Positions 21,376 to 29,303 of a DNA stretch of 36,398 bases are shown piece after piece. Source of the stretch: Paracoccus thiocyanatus (lineage in GTDB: Bacteria > Pseudomonadota > Alphaproteobacteria > Rhodobacterales > Rhodobacteraceae); contig NZ_FTMK01000026.1 in assembly GCF_900156255.1 (NCBI RefSeq), forward strand, positions 1 to 36,398. Reading direction: 5' to 3'. Below the pieces are notes generated by a model. The model searched no databases, was not told the DNA's origin, and saw only the letters and a program-made list of their open reading frames with translations. The position numbers were made by a program, and so were the translations under genes. Position 1 is the stretch's first letter. Each line of letters opens with the position of its first letter.

Positions 21376-23850
21376 CTACCTGCGGGCGGGGTCGTCCTTG
21401 GCGGGTCCGGCATCCTGGCCCGAGGGGCCGGGACCGCCGTCGCCGTCCGGGCTTTCCGCGTCCTGCTGCACGGGAGTGGGCGGGGTCGCGGCGGTCTCTT
21501 CGGGCCGGTGCAGGAAGACGTCCTGCGCGCCCCGCACGCTGCCCGGCAGGACGATGCCCGCCGCGGCAAAGCGTTCAAGGATCTGGTGGTTGATCTCGGA
21601 CACGACCGAGACGCCGCCGTTGATGTCGGAAAGCACCGCGCGCAATTCGAAACTTTGCCCCGACGCCGTGATGCTGCGCAAAAGCACCGCGGGCGCCGGG
21701 TTGACCAGCACCGTCGGCTGATCCTCGGCGATCTCGCGCAAGAGCTCGGCCACCAGCCGGCTGTCGGTGGCGACGCCCACCGTGATCGGGACGATGATGC
21801 GCCCCGCCAGGCTGCCGCGGGTCCAGTTCGTCACCGGCTGGGTGATCAGGTTCGAGTTCGGGACGATCACCTGGGTGCGGTCGAAGGTCTCGATCTGGGT
21901 GGCGCGCACGGCCATGCGCCTGACGGTGCCCTGCTGGCCGCCGACCTCGATCCAGTCGCCGACGGCGATCGGCCGCTCGACCAGCAGGATGATGCCCGAG
22001 ACGAAGTTCGACACCACCTGCTGCATGCCGAAACCGATGCCGACCGACAGCGCACCGGCCACGAAGGCCAGCGAGGTCAGGTCGATCCCGGCCGAGGTGA
22101 CCGCAAAGACCGCCGCCAGCGCCACCCCGACATAGCCGATCATCGACAGGACCGCGTTCTGTCCGCCCGGATCCAGACGGGTCTTGGGCAGGATCGAGCT
22201 GCGCAGCGCGCCCTGCACGAAATTGGTCAGGAAATAGCCCAGGGCAAAGACGATCACGAAGGTCAGGATCGCCATGGGCGACAAGCGCACGCCGCCAAAG
22301 GCAAAGCCCTGCTGCGCCCTGGTCCAGGCTTCGGCCAGGTCGCTGACGCGCGCGCCCCAGATCAGCGCGAACACCGGCAGCGACAGCACGATCAGGGCAA
22401 AGCCGATCAGCACCGGTGTCAGCCCCTCGCGCGCCGATTGGTCGCCGCCCTTGGCGAGGGCGTAAAGATCGGCGATGAAATCTTGCACGATGATCAGCAG
22501 CCCGACCAGCGCCAGCGTCATGATCGTGGACCACAGCAGCGCATTGCCCGCGGTGACATAGCCCACTGCCACCAGCACCGGCGCAGCCACCGCCACCGGC
22601 CGCCCGATCATCGCCAGAAAGCTTACCACGCGGATGCGGTAATCGGGCGCATCCGCCGGTTCGAACCGGCGCATGCCGCGAAGCACATTGCTGAGCCGCA
22701 AAAGGCAGAAGGCGCCGAACAGCACCAGCAGCAGATGCCACACCCCCGCCGACGCCTCGCTGAGGCGCTGCGGAACCGTGTCGCTGTCGTTCTGGCTGTG
22801 AAAGCCCGAAAGCGGCAGGACCGAGCGCGCGAAAAGCTGATGCAGCGCCAGCGCGGCGGCCAGAAGCGTCGCGCGCCAGCGCGCCTTGGCGCGGCGCTCG
22901 TCCTCCATCGGCAGGGGCGGGGCGAGCGCGGTGTCGGGCGCCGGAAACAGCCGCCGCGCCAGCCACAGCCCGGCAAAGAAGGACACGCCCGCCCCCGCCA
23001 GCGACATCACCAGCGGCAGACCCCATTCACCGAACAGTCCCGAAAACACCAGCGCCGAGGCGAACAGGATCAGCCCGGCCAGCGGGATGGCGATCTGGCC
23101 CAGGGAAACGCCAAAGACCAGCGCTGCGCGCGACCGATCGCTGGCGCGCGCCGATAGCCGCGAGGGCAGCGAATCGACCCAGCGCCGGCCCCGCGACAGA
23201 AGCAGCAGCGCCGCCAGCAGCAATCCGGCAAAGACCGTCAGCCGCTCGGCGAAGTCGGACGAGCCGGCGGCGCGGTCCCAGCGCGACCGCGTCTCGGCAT
23301 AAACCTGGCCGCCGACATGGGCTGCTTCGGCCATGGCCGGGGCCCAGTTCGCCGGGTTGAGCGGGGTGGGCGTCTTGCGGATCAGCGCAAAGGTCTGCCG
23401 GGCGCGCACGGTCTGGTCGATCTGGGCGACGATGCCGTCGGCGCGGCCATGCGCCTCGACCGCCTGCAATCCCGGCGCCTGAAGGGTGGAAAGCTGCTCG
23501 GCCAGCTCTTTGCGGCGGGCAGCGATCTCGGGGGGTTCGGCCTCGCCTTCGGGCGGGACCGGCCCCAGCGCGGCGATCTGGTCCTTGACCGTGGCGATGC
23601 GCGGCGCGTTGAGATTTTGCGCGTTCTTCAAGCGGTCGCGCCATTTCACCACCTCGACCCGGATGGCCTGCAAACGCGCATCATTGGCCGAACCGGATTC
23701 CAGGATCTGCTCGGCCTGACCGGCCAGCTTGTCCCAGGCGGCGAAATCCGGCGCCTCTTGTTCGGGCTGGGCCAGCGCCGGCAGCGTCAGGGCCAGGAAC
23801 AGCGCAAGGATCAGCGAGGCCAGCCGGGGCAACGGGTCAAGGCGGGGCAT
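21376..23850 (-). CDS. Large MscS-type mechanosensitive channel with DUF3772 domain
   Basis: 824-residue inner-membrane channel expected to open on membrane tension during osmotic down-shock. It has a signal peptide (LILALFLALTLPALA), a periplasmic coiled-coil/DUF3772 region at about residues 30-200, then about ten membrane helices. The MscS core follows: pore helix TSLAFVAGALSVGIGFGMQQVVSNFVSG and the beta domain RPIAVGDWIEVGGQQGTVRRM with VIVPNSNLI. A Pro/Asp-rich tail ends the protein. This layout resembles the large MscK/YbiO-like paralogs rather than minimal MscS. The ribosome site at ATG 23850 is weak. It starts nine bases after the cysteine synthase stop, so the two genes probably share a transcript. 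Confidence 0.9.
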   Translation of the reverse strand: MPRLDPLPRLASLILALFLALTLPALAQPEQEAPDFAAWDKLAGQAEQILESGSANDARLQAIRVEVVKWRDRLKNAQNLNAPRIATVKDQIAALGPVPPEGEAEPPEIAARRKELAEQLSTLQAPGLQAVEAHGRADGIVAQIDQTVRARQTFALIRKTPTPLNPANWAPAMAEAAHVGGQVYAETRSRWDRAAGSSDFAERLTVFAGLLLAALLLLSRGRRWVDSLPSRLSARASDRSRAALVFGVSLGQIAIPLAGLILFASALVFSGLFGEWGLPLVMSLAGAGVSFFAGLWLARRLFPAPDTALAPPLPMEDERRAKARWRATLLAAALALHQLFARSVLPLSGFHSQNDSDTVPQRLSEASAGVWHLLLVLFGAFCLLRLSNVLRGMRRFEPADAPDYRIRVVSFLAMIGRPVAVAAPVLVAVGYVTAGNALLWSTIMTLALVGLLIIVQDFIADLYALAKGGDQSAREGLTPVLIGFALIVLSLPVFALIWGARVSDLAEAWTRAQQGFAFGGVRLSPMAILTFVIVFALGYFLTNFVQGALRSSILPKTRLDPGGQNAVLSMIGYVGVALAAVFAVTSAGIDLTSLAFVAGALSVGIGFGMQQVVSNFVSGIILLVERPIAVGDWIEVGGQQGTVRRMAVRATQIETFDRTQVIVPNSNLITQPVTNWTRGSLAGRIIVPITVGVATDSRLVAELLREIAEDQPTVLVNPAPAVLLRSITASGQSFELRAVLSDINGGVSVVSEINHQILERFAAAGIVLPGSVRGAQDVFLHRPEETAATPPTPVQQDAESPDGDGGPGPSGQDAGPAKDDPARR

Positions 23851-23859
23851 GGGGTCGGA

Positions 23860-24891
23860 TCAGTCCTGGTAAACCTCGGGCAGGTCGGCGGGCTTGCGTT
23901 CCATCCAGCCCGGCACCGGCAGGCCCTTGGCCCGCAGGAACTCGGGGTTGAAAAGCTTGGTCTGATAACGCGTGCCATAGTCGCACAGCACCGTCACGAT
24001 GGTGTGACCGGGCCCCATGTCCCGCGCCATGCGGATCGCGCCGGCCACGTTCACCCCCGAGGAGCCGCCCAGGCACAGCCCCTCGTGCTCCAGCAGGTCA
24101 AAGATCACCGGCAGCGCCTCGGCATCGGGGATGCGATAGGCGTGGTCGGGGGTGAAGCCTTCCAAGTTCGCGGTGATGCGGCCCTGGCCGATGCCCTCGG
24201 TGATCGAGGAGCCGGGGCTTTCGAACTGCCCGGTGGTGTAAAAGCTGTAAAGCGCCGCCCCTTCGGGGTCGGCCAGGCCGATCTTGACGCCCTTGGGTTG
24301 CAGCGCCATCGCGACGCCCGCCAGTGTCCCGCCCGAGCCGACGGCGCAGATGAACCCGTCCACGCGGCCGCCGGTCTGTTCCCAGATCTCGGGGCCGGTG
24401 GTTTCCACATGCGCCTGGCGGTTGGCCACGTTGTCGAACTGGTTGGCCCAGATGGCGCCGTTCGGCTCGGACCGCGCCAGTTCCTCGGCCAGGCGGCCGG
24501 AATAGCGCACATAGTTGTTGGGGTTCCTGTAGGGCGCCGCGGGCACCTCGACCAGTTCGGCCCCGGCCAGGCGCAGCATGTCCTTTTTCTCCTGGCTCTG
24601 CGTCTCGGGGATGACGATGACCGAGCGGAAGCCCATCGAGGCGCCGACCAGCGCCAGGCCGATGCCGGTATTGCCGGCCGTGCCCTCGACGATGGTGCCG
24701 CCGGGGCGCAGTTCGCCCCGCGCCACCGCGTCCTTGATGATGTAAAGCGCGGCGCGATCCTTGACCGATTGGCCGGGATTCATGAACTCGGCCTTGCCCA
24801 GGATCTCGCAGCCCGTCTCTTCCGAGGCGCGGTTGAGCCGGATCAGGGGGGTGTTGCCGATGGCAGAGGCAAGGTCGGGGCAGATGCGCAT
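23860..24891 (-). CDS. cysK: Cysteine synthase (O-acetylserine sulfhydrylase)
   Basis: PLP enzyme making cysteine from O-acetylserine and sulfide. The 343-residue protein has the PLP lysine in NPGQSVKDRA (K44), the substrate loop VEGTAGNTGIGLA, and the phosphate-binding GSGGTLAG. The loop reads TAGNTG rather than the usual TSGNTG, and the chain is about 25 residues longer than E. coli CysK. These suggest the CysK-like subgroup that I recall annotated as cysteine synthase A in Rhodobacterales; a cystathionine-synthase-like role cannot be excluded. GAAAGG precedes ATG 24891. It is read toward the MscS-type gene. Confidence 0.87.
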   Translation of the reverse strand: MRICPDLASAIGNTPLIRLNRASEETGCEILGKAEFMNPGQSVKDRAALYIIKDAVARGELRPGGTIVEGTAGNTGIGLALVGASMGFRSVIVIPETQSQEKKDMLRLAGAELVEVPAAPYRNPNNYVRYSGRLAEELARSEPNGAIWANQFDNVANRQAHVETTGPEIWEQTGGRVDGFICAVGSGGTLAGVAMALQPKGVKIGLADPEGAALYSFYTTGQFESPGSSITEGIGQGRITANLEGFTPDHAYRIPDAEALPVIFDLLEHEGLCLGGSSGVNVAGAIRMARDMGPGHTIVTVLCDYGTRYQTKLFNPEFLRAKGLPVPGWMERKPADLPEVYQD

Positions 24892-24970
24892 GGGCTTGGC
24901 CTTTCGCAGGAGGGTTCCGCCCGGTTTACACGCCGCCGCCCGATGGCGGCAACCCCGCGGCGCAGATCTG

Positions 24971-26032
24971 TCAGCCCTGCCCCGCTGCCCGGCGGATATC
25001 GCGGTGCCGCAACTCCAGCCACAGCGCCAGGTTCAGCAGCGGGCCGTTGCGGATTTCCCCGGCCAGCGCCATGCGCGTCAGTTCGGCCCGCGGCACCAGG
25101 TGCGAGCGGATATCCTCGTCCTCGGTCGCAAGCCCGCCCAGGCCGGCGCTGCCGTCGGGCAGGTCGGCGATGCCGATGTAAAGATACAGGTATTCCGCCA
25201 CCGCGCCGGGGCTGGGATAGCTATGCCCTGCGGGGAACAGATGGGTCAGCGCGATCCCGGTCTCTTCCAGGGCCTCGCGCCGGGCCGCCTGTTCCGGCGT
25301 CTCGCCCGGATCGACGCGGCCGGCCACGGGTTCGTAAAGCCAGGGCTGGGCGTCGCCGCGCACCAGGGGACCGGCGCGCAACTGGTCGATCAGCATCACC
25401 CGGTCGCGGACCGGATCCCAGGGCAGCACCACCGTGGCGTCGCCCGAGACAAAGACCGCGCGCTGGATCGGATCGGTCCAGCGACCATCGTTGCGGCGCT
25501 GGCAAAGGGTGATCGCCTCGACCGAGAAATAATCCGCATAGGGTTCTGCGATCGCGTCGACGCTGACCCGCGCCGCGGCATCGGGCCCGACCTGCGGCAG
25601 GTCGGCCGTCTCGGCGCTGGCCCGCAACCGCGAGGCTGCCCAGCCCGCAATCATCGGCAGCCGCTTGCGGATCGCTGCCGCCGGCCGGTCCCGCGGCAGG
25701 TCCAGCACGCGGGCGGCGATGGCCGCGGCTAAGTCGGGCTGCCATTGCCGCGCATCGCTTTCCAGCTCGCCCAGGCCCAGCAATTCCCGGCCGCGGTGAT
25801 CCTGCGGGGCCAGGCCGAAGATTTCGGCATATCGGCGCAGCGCAGGCGTCCAGTCTGTCTGCCAAAGCGGCAAATCCCCGCCGCCCTTGGCCAGCCGGGG
25901 CCAGTCGTGGGGGGCGATTCCGGCCAGCCCGCCGCCGAGCAGACGGCCTTGCAGCGGCGGCGCCGGCACGGCCTGCGGGGCCAGGCGGGCGCGCAAAAGC
26001 GGATGGGCCAGCGGTCCGATCAGCAGCGGCAT
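24971..26032 (-). CDS. NUDIX hydrolase with an N-terminal extra domain
   Basis: 353-residue protein with a C-terminal NUDIX domain, likely an ADP-ribose pyrophosphatase. The Nudix box is intact: GRVDPGETPEQAAR followed by REALEETGIAL fits G-x5-E-x7-REUxEExGU. The YSPSPG-like motif (SYPSPGAVAEYLYLY) after it is typical of ADP-ribose hydrolases. Residues 1 to about 150 are a separate domain. LLIGPLAHPLLRARL with LQGRLLGGGLAGIAP faintly resembles a gamma-glutamylcyclotransferase/AIG2-like fold, but the usual YGTL start is not clear. CAAGG precedes ATG 26032. It is 79 bases upstream of cysK on the same strand. Confidence 0.85.
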   Translation of the reverse strand: MPLLIGPLAHPLLRARLAPQAVPAPPLQGRLLGGGLAGIAPHDWPRLAKGGGDLPLWQTDWTPALRRYAEIFGLAPQDHRGRELLGLGELESDARQWQPDLAAAIAARVLDLPRDRPAAAIRKRLPMIAGWAASRLRASAETADLPQVGPDAAARVSVDAIAEPYADYFSVEAITLCQRRNDGRWTDPIQRAVFVSGDATVVLPWDPVRDRVMLIDQLRAGPLVRGDAQPWLYEPVAGRVDPGETPEQAARREALEETGIALTHLFPAGHSYPSPGAVAEYLYLYIGIADLPDGSAGLGGLATEDEDIRSHLVPRAELTRMALAGEIRNGPLLNLALWLELRHRDIRRAAGQG

Positions 26033-26131
26033 GGCCGGCCTTGCGGCGGGACCCTGCGCCGCTGGAGCTTGGGCATTCCGGTCATGATTCCCCTAAGCGA
26101 CAAATTTTTCGTGCTTTTCGCGCGAAGCCCC

Positions 26132-26160
26132 TTGCGCTTCAACCCCTGCCCGTCTAAATC
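26132..26160 (+). promoter_or_regulatory. Promoter of tRNA-Ser
   Basis: TTGCGC (26132-26137), a 17-base spacer and TAAATC (26155-26160) lie 22 bases before the mature tRNA. Spacing and position are right for a sigma-70-type promoter. Confidence 0.55.
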
Positions 26161-26181
26161 GCCGCCACCACCCGAAAGCGC

Positions 26182-26271
26182 GGAGAGGTGCCGGAGTGGT
26201 CGAACGGGGCGGTCTCGAAAACCGTTGAGCCTTCACGGGTTCCGTGGGTTCGAATCCCACCCTCTCCGCCA
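26182..26271 (+). tRNA. tRNA-Ser (anticodon CGA)
   Basis: A 90-base class II tRNA with encoded CCA. The acceptor stem pairs GGAGAGG (26182-26188) with CCTCTCC (26261-26267), followed by G and CCA. The anticodon loop CTCGAAA puts CGA at 26216-26218, which reads the codon UCG. A long variable arm (TTGAGCCTTCACGGGTTCCG region) and GGTTCGAATCC T-arm are present. It stands at the border between the core chromosome and the accessory region to its right, the usual position for an integration target. Confidence 0.97.
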
Positions 26272-26297
26272 CTTGCCCTCGCGAAAGCATTCTCTCG

Positions 26298-26319
26298 ATC
26301 CGGCTGCGGCCGGATTTTT
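26298..26319 (+). terminator. Intrinsic terminator after tRNA-Ser
   Basis: ATCCGGC (26298-26304) pairs with GCCGGAT (26309-26315) around TGCG and runs into TTTTT. It lies 26 bases after the CCA end. Confidence 0.85.
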
Positions 26320-26537
26320 CCGTTGTTTTCGAGGGTTATGCGGGAGGGGCTGAGCACCGCCCCCGCTGCTAGGAGGCCTGGAAGCGGTCTCTCCAGGGCG
26401 ATATTCTCCGGACCTGATGACTGCGCCATTTTGGTGAATTTCTCATAAGCCCCTGTAGATAATGGCGAAATCCAAGCCATTGAAATTGCTTGGATTGGAG
26501 TCGCGTTTGGGGCTGCCGCGACCGGGTTCGGAAGTTC
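26320..26537. other. Non-coding border segment with a 9-bp inverted repeat
   Basis: No gene is supported here. AATCCAAGC (26469-26477) and GCTTGGATT (26488-26496) form a perfect inverted repeat 41 bases past the stop of the metallopeptidase gene on the minus strand. It may serve as a weak terminator or a recombination site. No second copy of the tRNA 3' end (GGTTCGAATCCCACCCTCT) was found elsewhere in the window. Confidence 0.35.
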
Positions 26538-27254
26538 TTAGGCCATGGCCCGTTCCAGTCTCTGCTTCCGGCGCTCCCAGTCGGGCATCACCTTGTCGAG
26601 GAGATCGAAGAAGGCTGCCCCGTGATGGGGTTCGGCCACGTGGCAGAGTTCGTGGGTGATCACATAGTCGATGGCATCGACCGGCGCCTGCACGAGGCGG
26701 CGGTTTAGTAGCAGACGTCCGGCCGGTGACATGGACCCCCATCGCTGCCGGGTCTGACGTACGATGAGCCCCTTCGGCCTGAATGCCTCGGGATCCGGGA
26801 ACAGACCGAGACAGAGTTCGATCCGTTCCGGAAACTTGATGTGGGCCCGGTCTCGATACCATGCCTCGACCAGTTCGCGTGTCACCTCCGGCCTAGTCGG
26901 CCGGTGAGTCTGCACGACGATGAAGCCGCGGATCAGCTTCACGCTTTCCTGGACATGCGGGACGACCTTCAGCCGGTACTGGCGCCCGAGGTAAAGATGC
27001 GTTTCTCCGGCGACGAACCTGCGCTCCGGCGTCCGCGGCAGGAATTGGGCAAAGTACCGTTGCTGCCTCGTCACCCATGCCGCGCGCTTCCGCAGCTTGG
27101 CTTCGATGGCGTCTAGTGTCGCGTCTTCCGGGGCCGCGATCACCACCGACGCATCCGGCTCGACGGCGATCTCCAGTGTCTTCCTTGGGCGGCGGACGAT
27201 TTCGTATCGGATCTCCTGCTCACCGTACTGCAGGCAATGCAATTCCCGCGTCAT
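26538..27254 (-). CDS. YgjP-like (DUF45/M48-type) metallopeptidase
   Basis: 238-residue protein of the YgjP/WLM-like zinc peptidase family. The metal site is HELCH at residues 201-205 with H211 as the likely third ligand (pattern HELCHxxxxxH). RQRWGSMSPAGRLLLNRRLV at about 170-190 is the conserved family block before it. The fold and motifs look complete. The ATG overlaps the stop of the hsdR remnant upstream (ATGA), so it was once translated together with that restriction subunit. DUF45 proteins are often found behind hsdR, but their role in restriction systems is not established. With the upstream partner truncated, its promoter is unclear. Confidence 0.88.
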   Translation of the reverse strand: MTRELHCLQYGEQEIRYEIVRRPRKTLEIAVEPDASVVIAAPEDATLDAIEAKLRKRAAWVTRQQRYFAQFLPRTPERRFVAGETHLYLGRQYRLKVVPHVQESVKLIRGFIVVQTHRPTRPEVTRELVEAWYRDRAHIKFPERIELCLGLFPDPEAFRPKGLIVRQTRQRWGSMSPAGRLLLNRRLVQAPVDAIDYVITHELCHVAEPHHGAAFFDLLDKVMPDWERRKQRLERAMA

Positions 27255-27784
27255 GCTGCGAACCGGGCCCGGGCGAGGTCCATGATCTTCAGTTCGAGCT
27301 CGTCGAGCACCTCCACGGGCAGGTCGACGCCCTTTTCGTCGCGCAGGACGTCGAAGAAGTAGTCATCGATGGCGTTCCGCAGATTGTTCTGGGCCACCTC
27401 GTTCGACCAGATGTCCACGATCAGGTGGGACTTGATGATGTCGATGATCTGTTGAGCGATCGCTGCGGCATCGTCGCCGGCTACCAGCTCATCGCCTTCG
27501 GTCTTCAGCTGACCGTCCAGGATCCCGAAGAACGCCTGCGCATCCTCATCGCCCCGGATGCTTTCCGGAACATCGCGGCCGCGATCCTTGCGCGCGACCT
27601 TGCTCGCGAGGTCCACGACGCTGTTCAGGTATTCGCGCTCGGACAGCCGCTTCTCGCGGTAGGCGCGGATGGTCTCTTCGAGCAGCTCGGAGAACTGTTT
27701 GTAGAACGTCGGGTCCTCATCCATCTTCTCGGTGATCGCCCGCCGGGTCGCGCTGGCGATGCGATCGGCCCTCGAGGCCTCGGA
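27251..27784 (-). pseudogene. hsdR: 3' fragment of a type I restriction subunit gene (HsdR C-terminus)
   Basis: About 178 codons match the C-terminal helical domain of the EcoR124-type HsdR motor/nuclease subunit: ATRRAITEKMDEDPTFYKQF, LLEETIRAYREKRLSEREYL, then PESIRGDEDAQAFFGIL and DIIKSHLIVDIW. Full HsdR is about 1,000 residues; the nuclease and helicase parts are missing. Upstream of about 27784 the sequence changes abruptly to a phage tail gene on the opposite strand, so the frame's apparent start further upstream has no meaning. The stop overlaps the metallopeptidase start. Confidence 0.8.
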
Positions 27785-28108
27785 CAGCTGGCGGCGCGGC
27801 GGTTCATCCTCGGGCCGATCGCAAACGCACTCTCCGGCGTCTTCTCTGGGGCGGGCGGCATCTTCGCCAACGTCCTGCATGCGGGCGGCATGGTCGGCTC
27901 GGCTGGGCCGTCCCGCATGGTCCCGGCCATGGCCTTCGCCTCCGCGCCGCGCATGCATGGCGGCGGCATGGCCGGACTTCGCCACGACGAGGTGCCCGCG
28001 ATCCTGCAGCGCGGCGAGCGGGTGCTCTCGCGGCGAGAGGCAGCGGGTTACGGCAATGGCGGCAATGTCACCGTGAACATCAACGCCCGCGATGCCGAGA
28101 GCTTCCGG
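27785..28108 (+). pseudogene. Phage tail tape-measure gene fragment (near C-terminus)
   Basis: The plus-strand frame reads RRFILGPIANALSGVFSGAGG, then VLHAGGMVG, PRMHGGGMAGLRHDEVPAILQ, RGERVLSRREAA and VTVNINARDAESFR. These are typical of the last 110 residues of lambda-type tape-measure proteins in alphaproteobacterial prophages. The normal ending after DAESFR is replaced by unrelated sequence at 28109, and the start is cut where the hsdR piece begins. No other phage gene is nearby, so this is a relic. Confidence 0.75.
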
Positions 28109-28157
28109 CTGCCGGGATCCACGAAGCCTTCCTTATCTTCCGCGCCGATCTGGCTGC

Positions 28158-28376
28158 CTACGAGGCGGTAGTGCTGCGCGCGGTGAAGGTAACCACCATG
28201 CGGTCGAGCTTGTCCATCGGGATCGCGCGGCCTTTGCAGCCGGTTTCGCCCTGCCGCGCCCGGATCGAGCAGGCATAATAGCGGTATCGGCCGTTCTTGC
28301 CGGTGCGCAGCGTCATGGCCCCGCCGCAGTTGCCGCAAGGGCAAATGCCGGTCAGCAGGTTCAGCGGCCCATCGAA
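28158..28376 (-). pseudogene. Serine recombinase fragment (zinc-ribbon domain)
   Basis: The minus-strand frame from about 28376 reads LLTGICPCGNCGGAMTL, then GKNGRYRYYACSIRARQGETGC and GRAIPMDKLDRMV, ending at TAG 28158. This is the recombinase zinc beta-ribbon domain of large serine recombinases, with its four cysteines. The catalytic N-terminus is absent, and homology stops near 28190. The 80 bases from 28109 to 28188 are a further short piece that I could not identify (plus-strand frame reads HEAFLIFRADLAAYEAVVLRA). Confidence 0.75.
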
Positions 28377-28676
28377 AAGCGGAAATTGGAGAGGTAGGAT
28401 TCGTAGAACCGCACGGGCTCGACGCTGTCCGGCAGGGACCGGGCCACCGCCTGAAAGCGGCGATCATCGTCGGTGACGATATAGGCGATGCGCAGCCCGG
28501 CCTGGGCGGCGACCGCGTCGCAAAAGGCGCTGGCGTGGTCCAGATCGACCAGCAGGCCGTATAGGCATCGGCAACCTCCCACCCGGTGGCCGGCAGGTCG
28601 GCGATGCGGCGGCTCTCCGCCCCCGCCCGCATCCACAGCAGCGGGGCGATACGCTGCAAGGCGAGGTTGTGTGTGA
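28361..28676 (-). pseudogene. C-terminal fragment of a probable DNA methyltransferase
   Basis: The minus strand reads HNLALQRIAPLLWMRAGAES and GWEVADAY in one frame. It then continues after a shift at about 28560-28563 as YGLLVDLDHASAFCDAVAAQ, LRIAYIVTDDDRRFQAVA and PVRFYESYLSNFRFSMGR, stop at 28361. From memory this resembles the tail of adenine-specific DNA methyltransferases of type III-like systems; catalytic motifs are not included. Removing one TA from TATA restores a single frame. The fragment directly abuts the recombinase piece. Confidence 0.5.
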
Positions 28677-29252
28677 GCAAGCTAGGACCGACTGCGGAGC
28701 GGCGCGGAGGCGTGGAGAGGCGTGGAAACGGAGACTCCGCGCGTCTTATTGAAAGCATTAGTTTTTCTGAAACGAACGGAGAAGCTGATGTCCGATGATC
28801 AAGTAGGGCTATGTCGGGGCGATGGCGCGATGGTTGGGGTGAGCGCGGGAGCGCAGTCGTGACCATCCTTCGTGGTCGTACGGACCAAGCCTGCCTCGCC
28901 GGATCTGCGGACGCAGGTCAAGAGCCGTCCGAGTAAATGACTCGAGGGAAGCACCAGACGCCCCAGCCGCAGGCCAAGCTCATCCGGTTCAAAGGTTCAC
29001 GATAGCAAGGTGCGGCGGGGGAGTCGCTGTGCGACGAGGATGGCACAGGTCGCCGTATCGTGCCTTTTGGTGAACCGGGCACAACCACGCGAGGGTGTGC
29101 ATAACAGCTTGTTTTCAAGGATATGTATCGCCATCCCGGGCGCGCCCTTGGCGACCGCGACAGCACCATCCGGGATTCCGGGTTGCGACCGGCGGGCATA
29201 TATTTCATGCTTAAGGCCAACCACACAGTCGATGATGCTTTTCGTTCCGGGT
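28677..29252. other. Non-coding stretch with a cluster of strong hairpins
   Basis: No reading frame here is convincing. Between 28843 and 29082 there are six hairpins close together: GCGC/GCGC (28843-28854), GACCAT/GTGGTC (28861-28877), CCTGC/GCAGG with an inner CCG/CGG (28890-28917), CGAGT/ACTCG (28930-28944), GTCGC/GCGAC with a three-base loop (29023-29035) and GTGCC/GGCAC (29060-29082). The pattern, including AGCCGTCCGAGTAAATGACT, recalls domain I of bacterial group II introns. No intron reverse transcriptase is present, so this would be a relic. Confidence 0.35.
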
Positions 29253-29290
29253 TGGTTCGTACGTGTCGATATCGATTGTCGAACGAACCA
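29253..29290. promoter_or_regulatory. Inverted repeat upstream of ehuB, possible operator
   Basis: TGGTTCGT (29253-29260) and ACGAACCA (29283-29290) are perfect inverted copies around a 22-base centre that itself contains the palindrome TCGATATCGA. The site ends 13 bases before the ehuB start codon, a place where a bound repressor would block transcription or translation. The regulator is not in the window. Confidence 0.4.
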
Positions 29291-29303
29291 GAAAGGGAAA
29301 GAG

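Noticed and set aside
21298..23157. Long plus-strand frame opposite the MscS-type channel
   Set aside because: Low-complexity Arg/Gln/His-rich translation, typical of antisense frames in GC-rich genes; the minus-strand channel is clear.
23317..25512. 731-codon plus-strand frame spanning three minus-strand genes
   Set aside because: It crosses the ends of the channel, cysK and NUDIX genes and has no recognisable domain.
26245..26271. Attachment-site duplication of the tRNA-Ser 3' end
   Set aside because: I looked for further copies of the T-arm/acceptor sequence to the right and found only short chance matches such as CTCTCCGCC near 36240.
28787..28861. Short frame beginning MSDDQVGLCRGDGA with a GAGAAG before it
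   Set aside because: It has only 24 codons and overlaps the start of the hairpin cluster; no support beyond the start signal.
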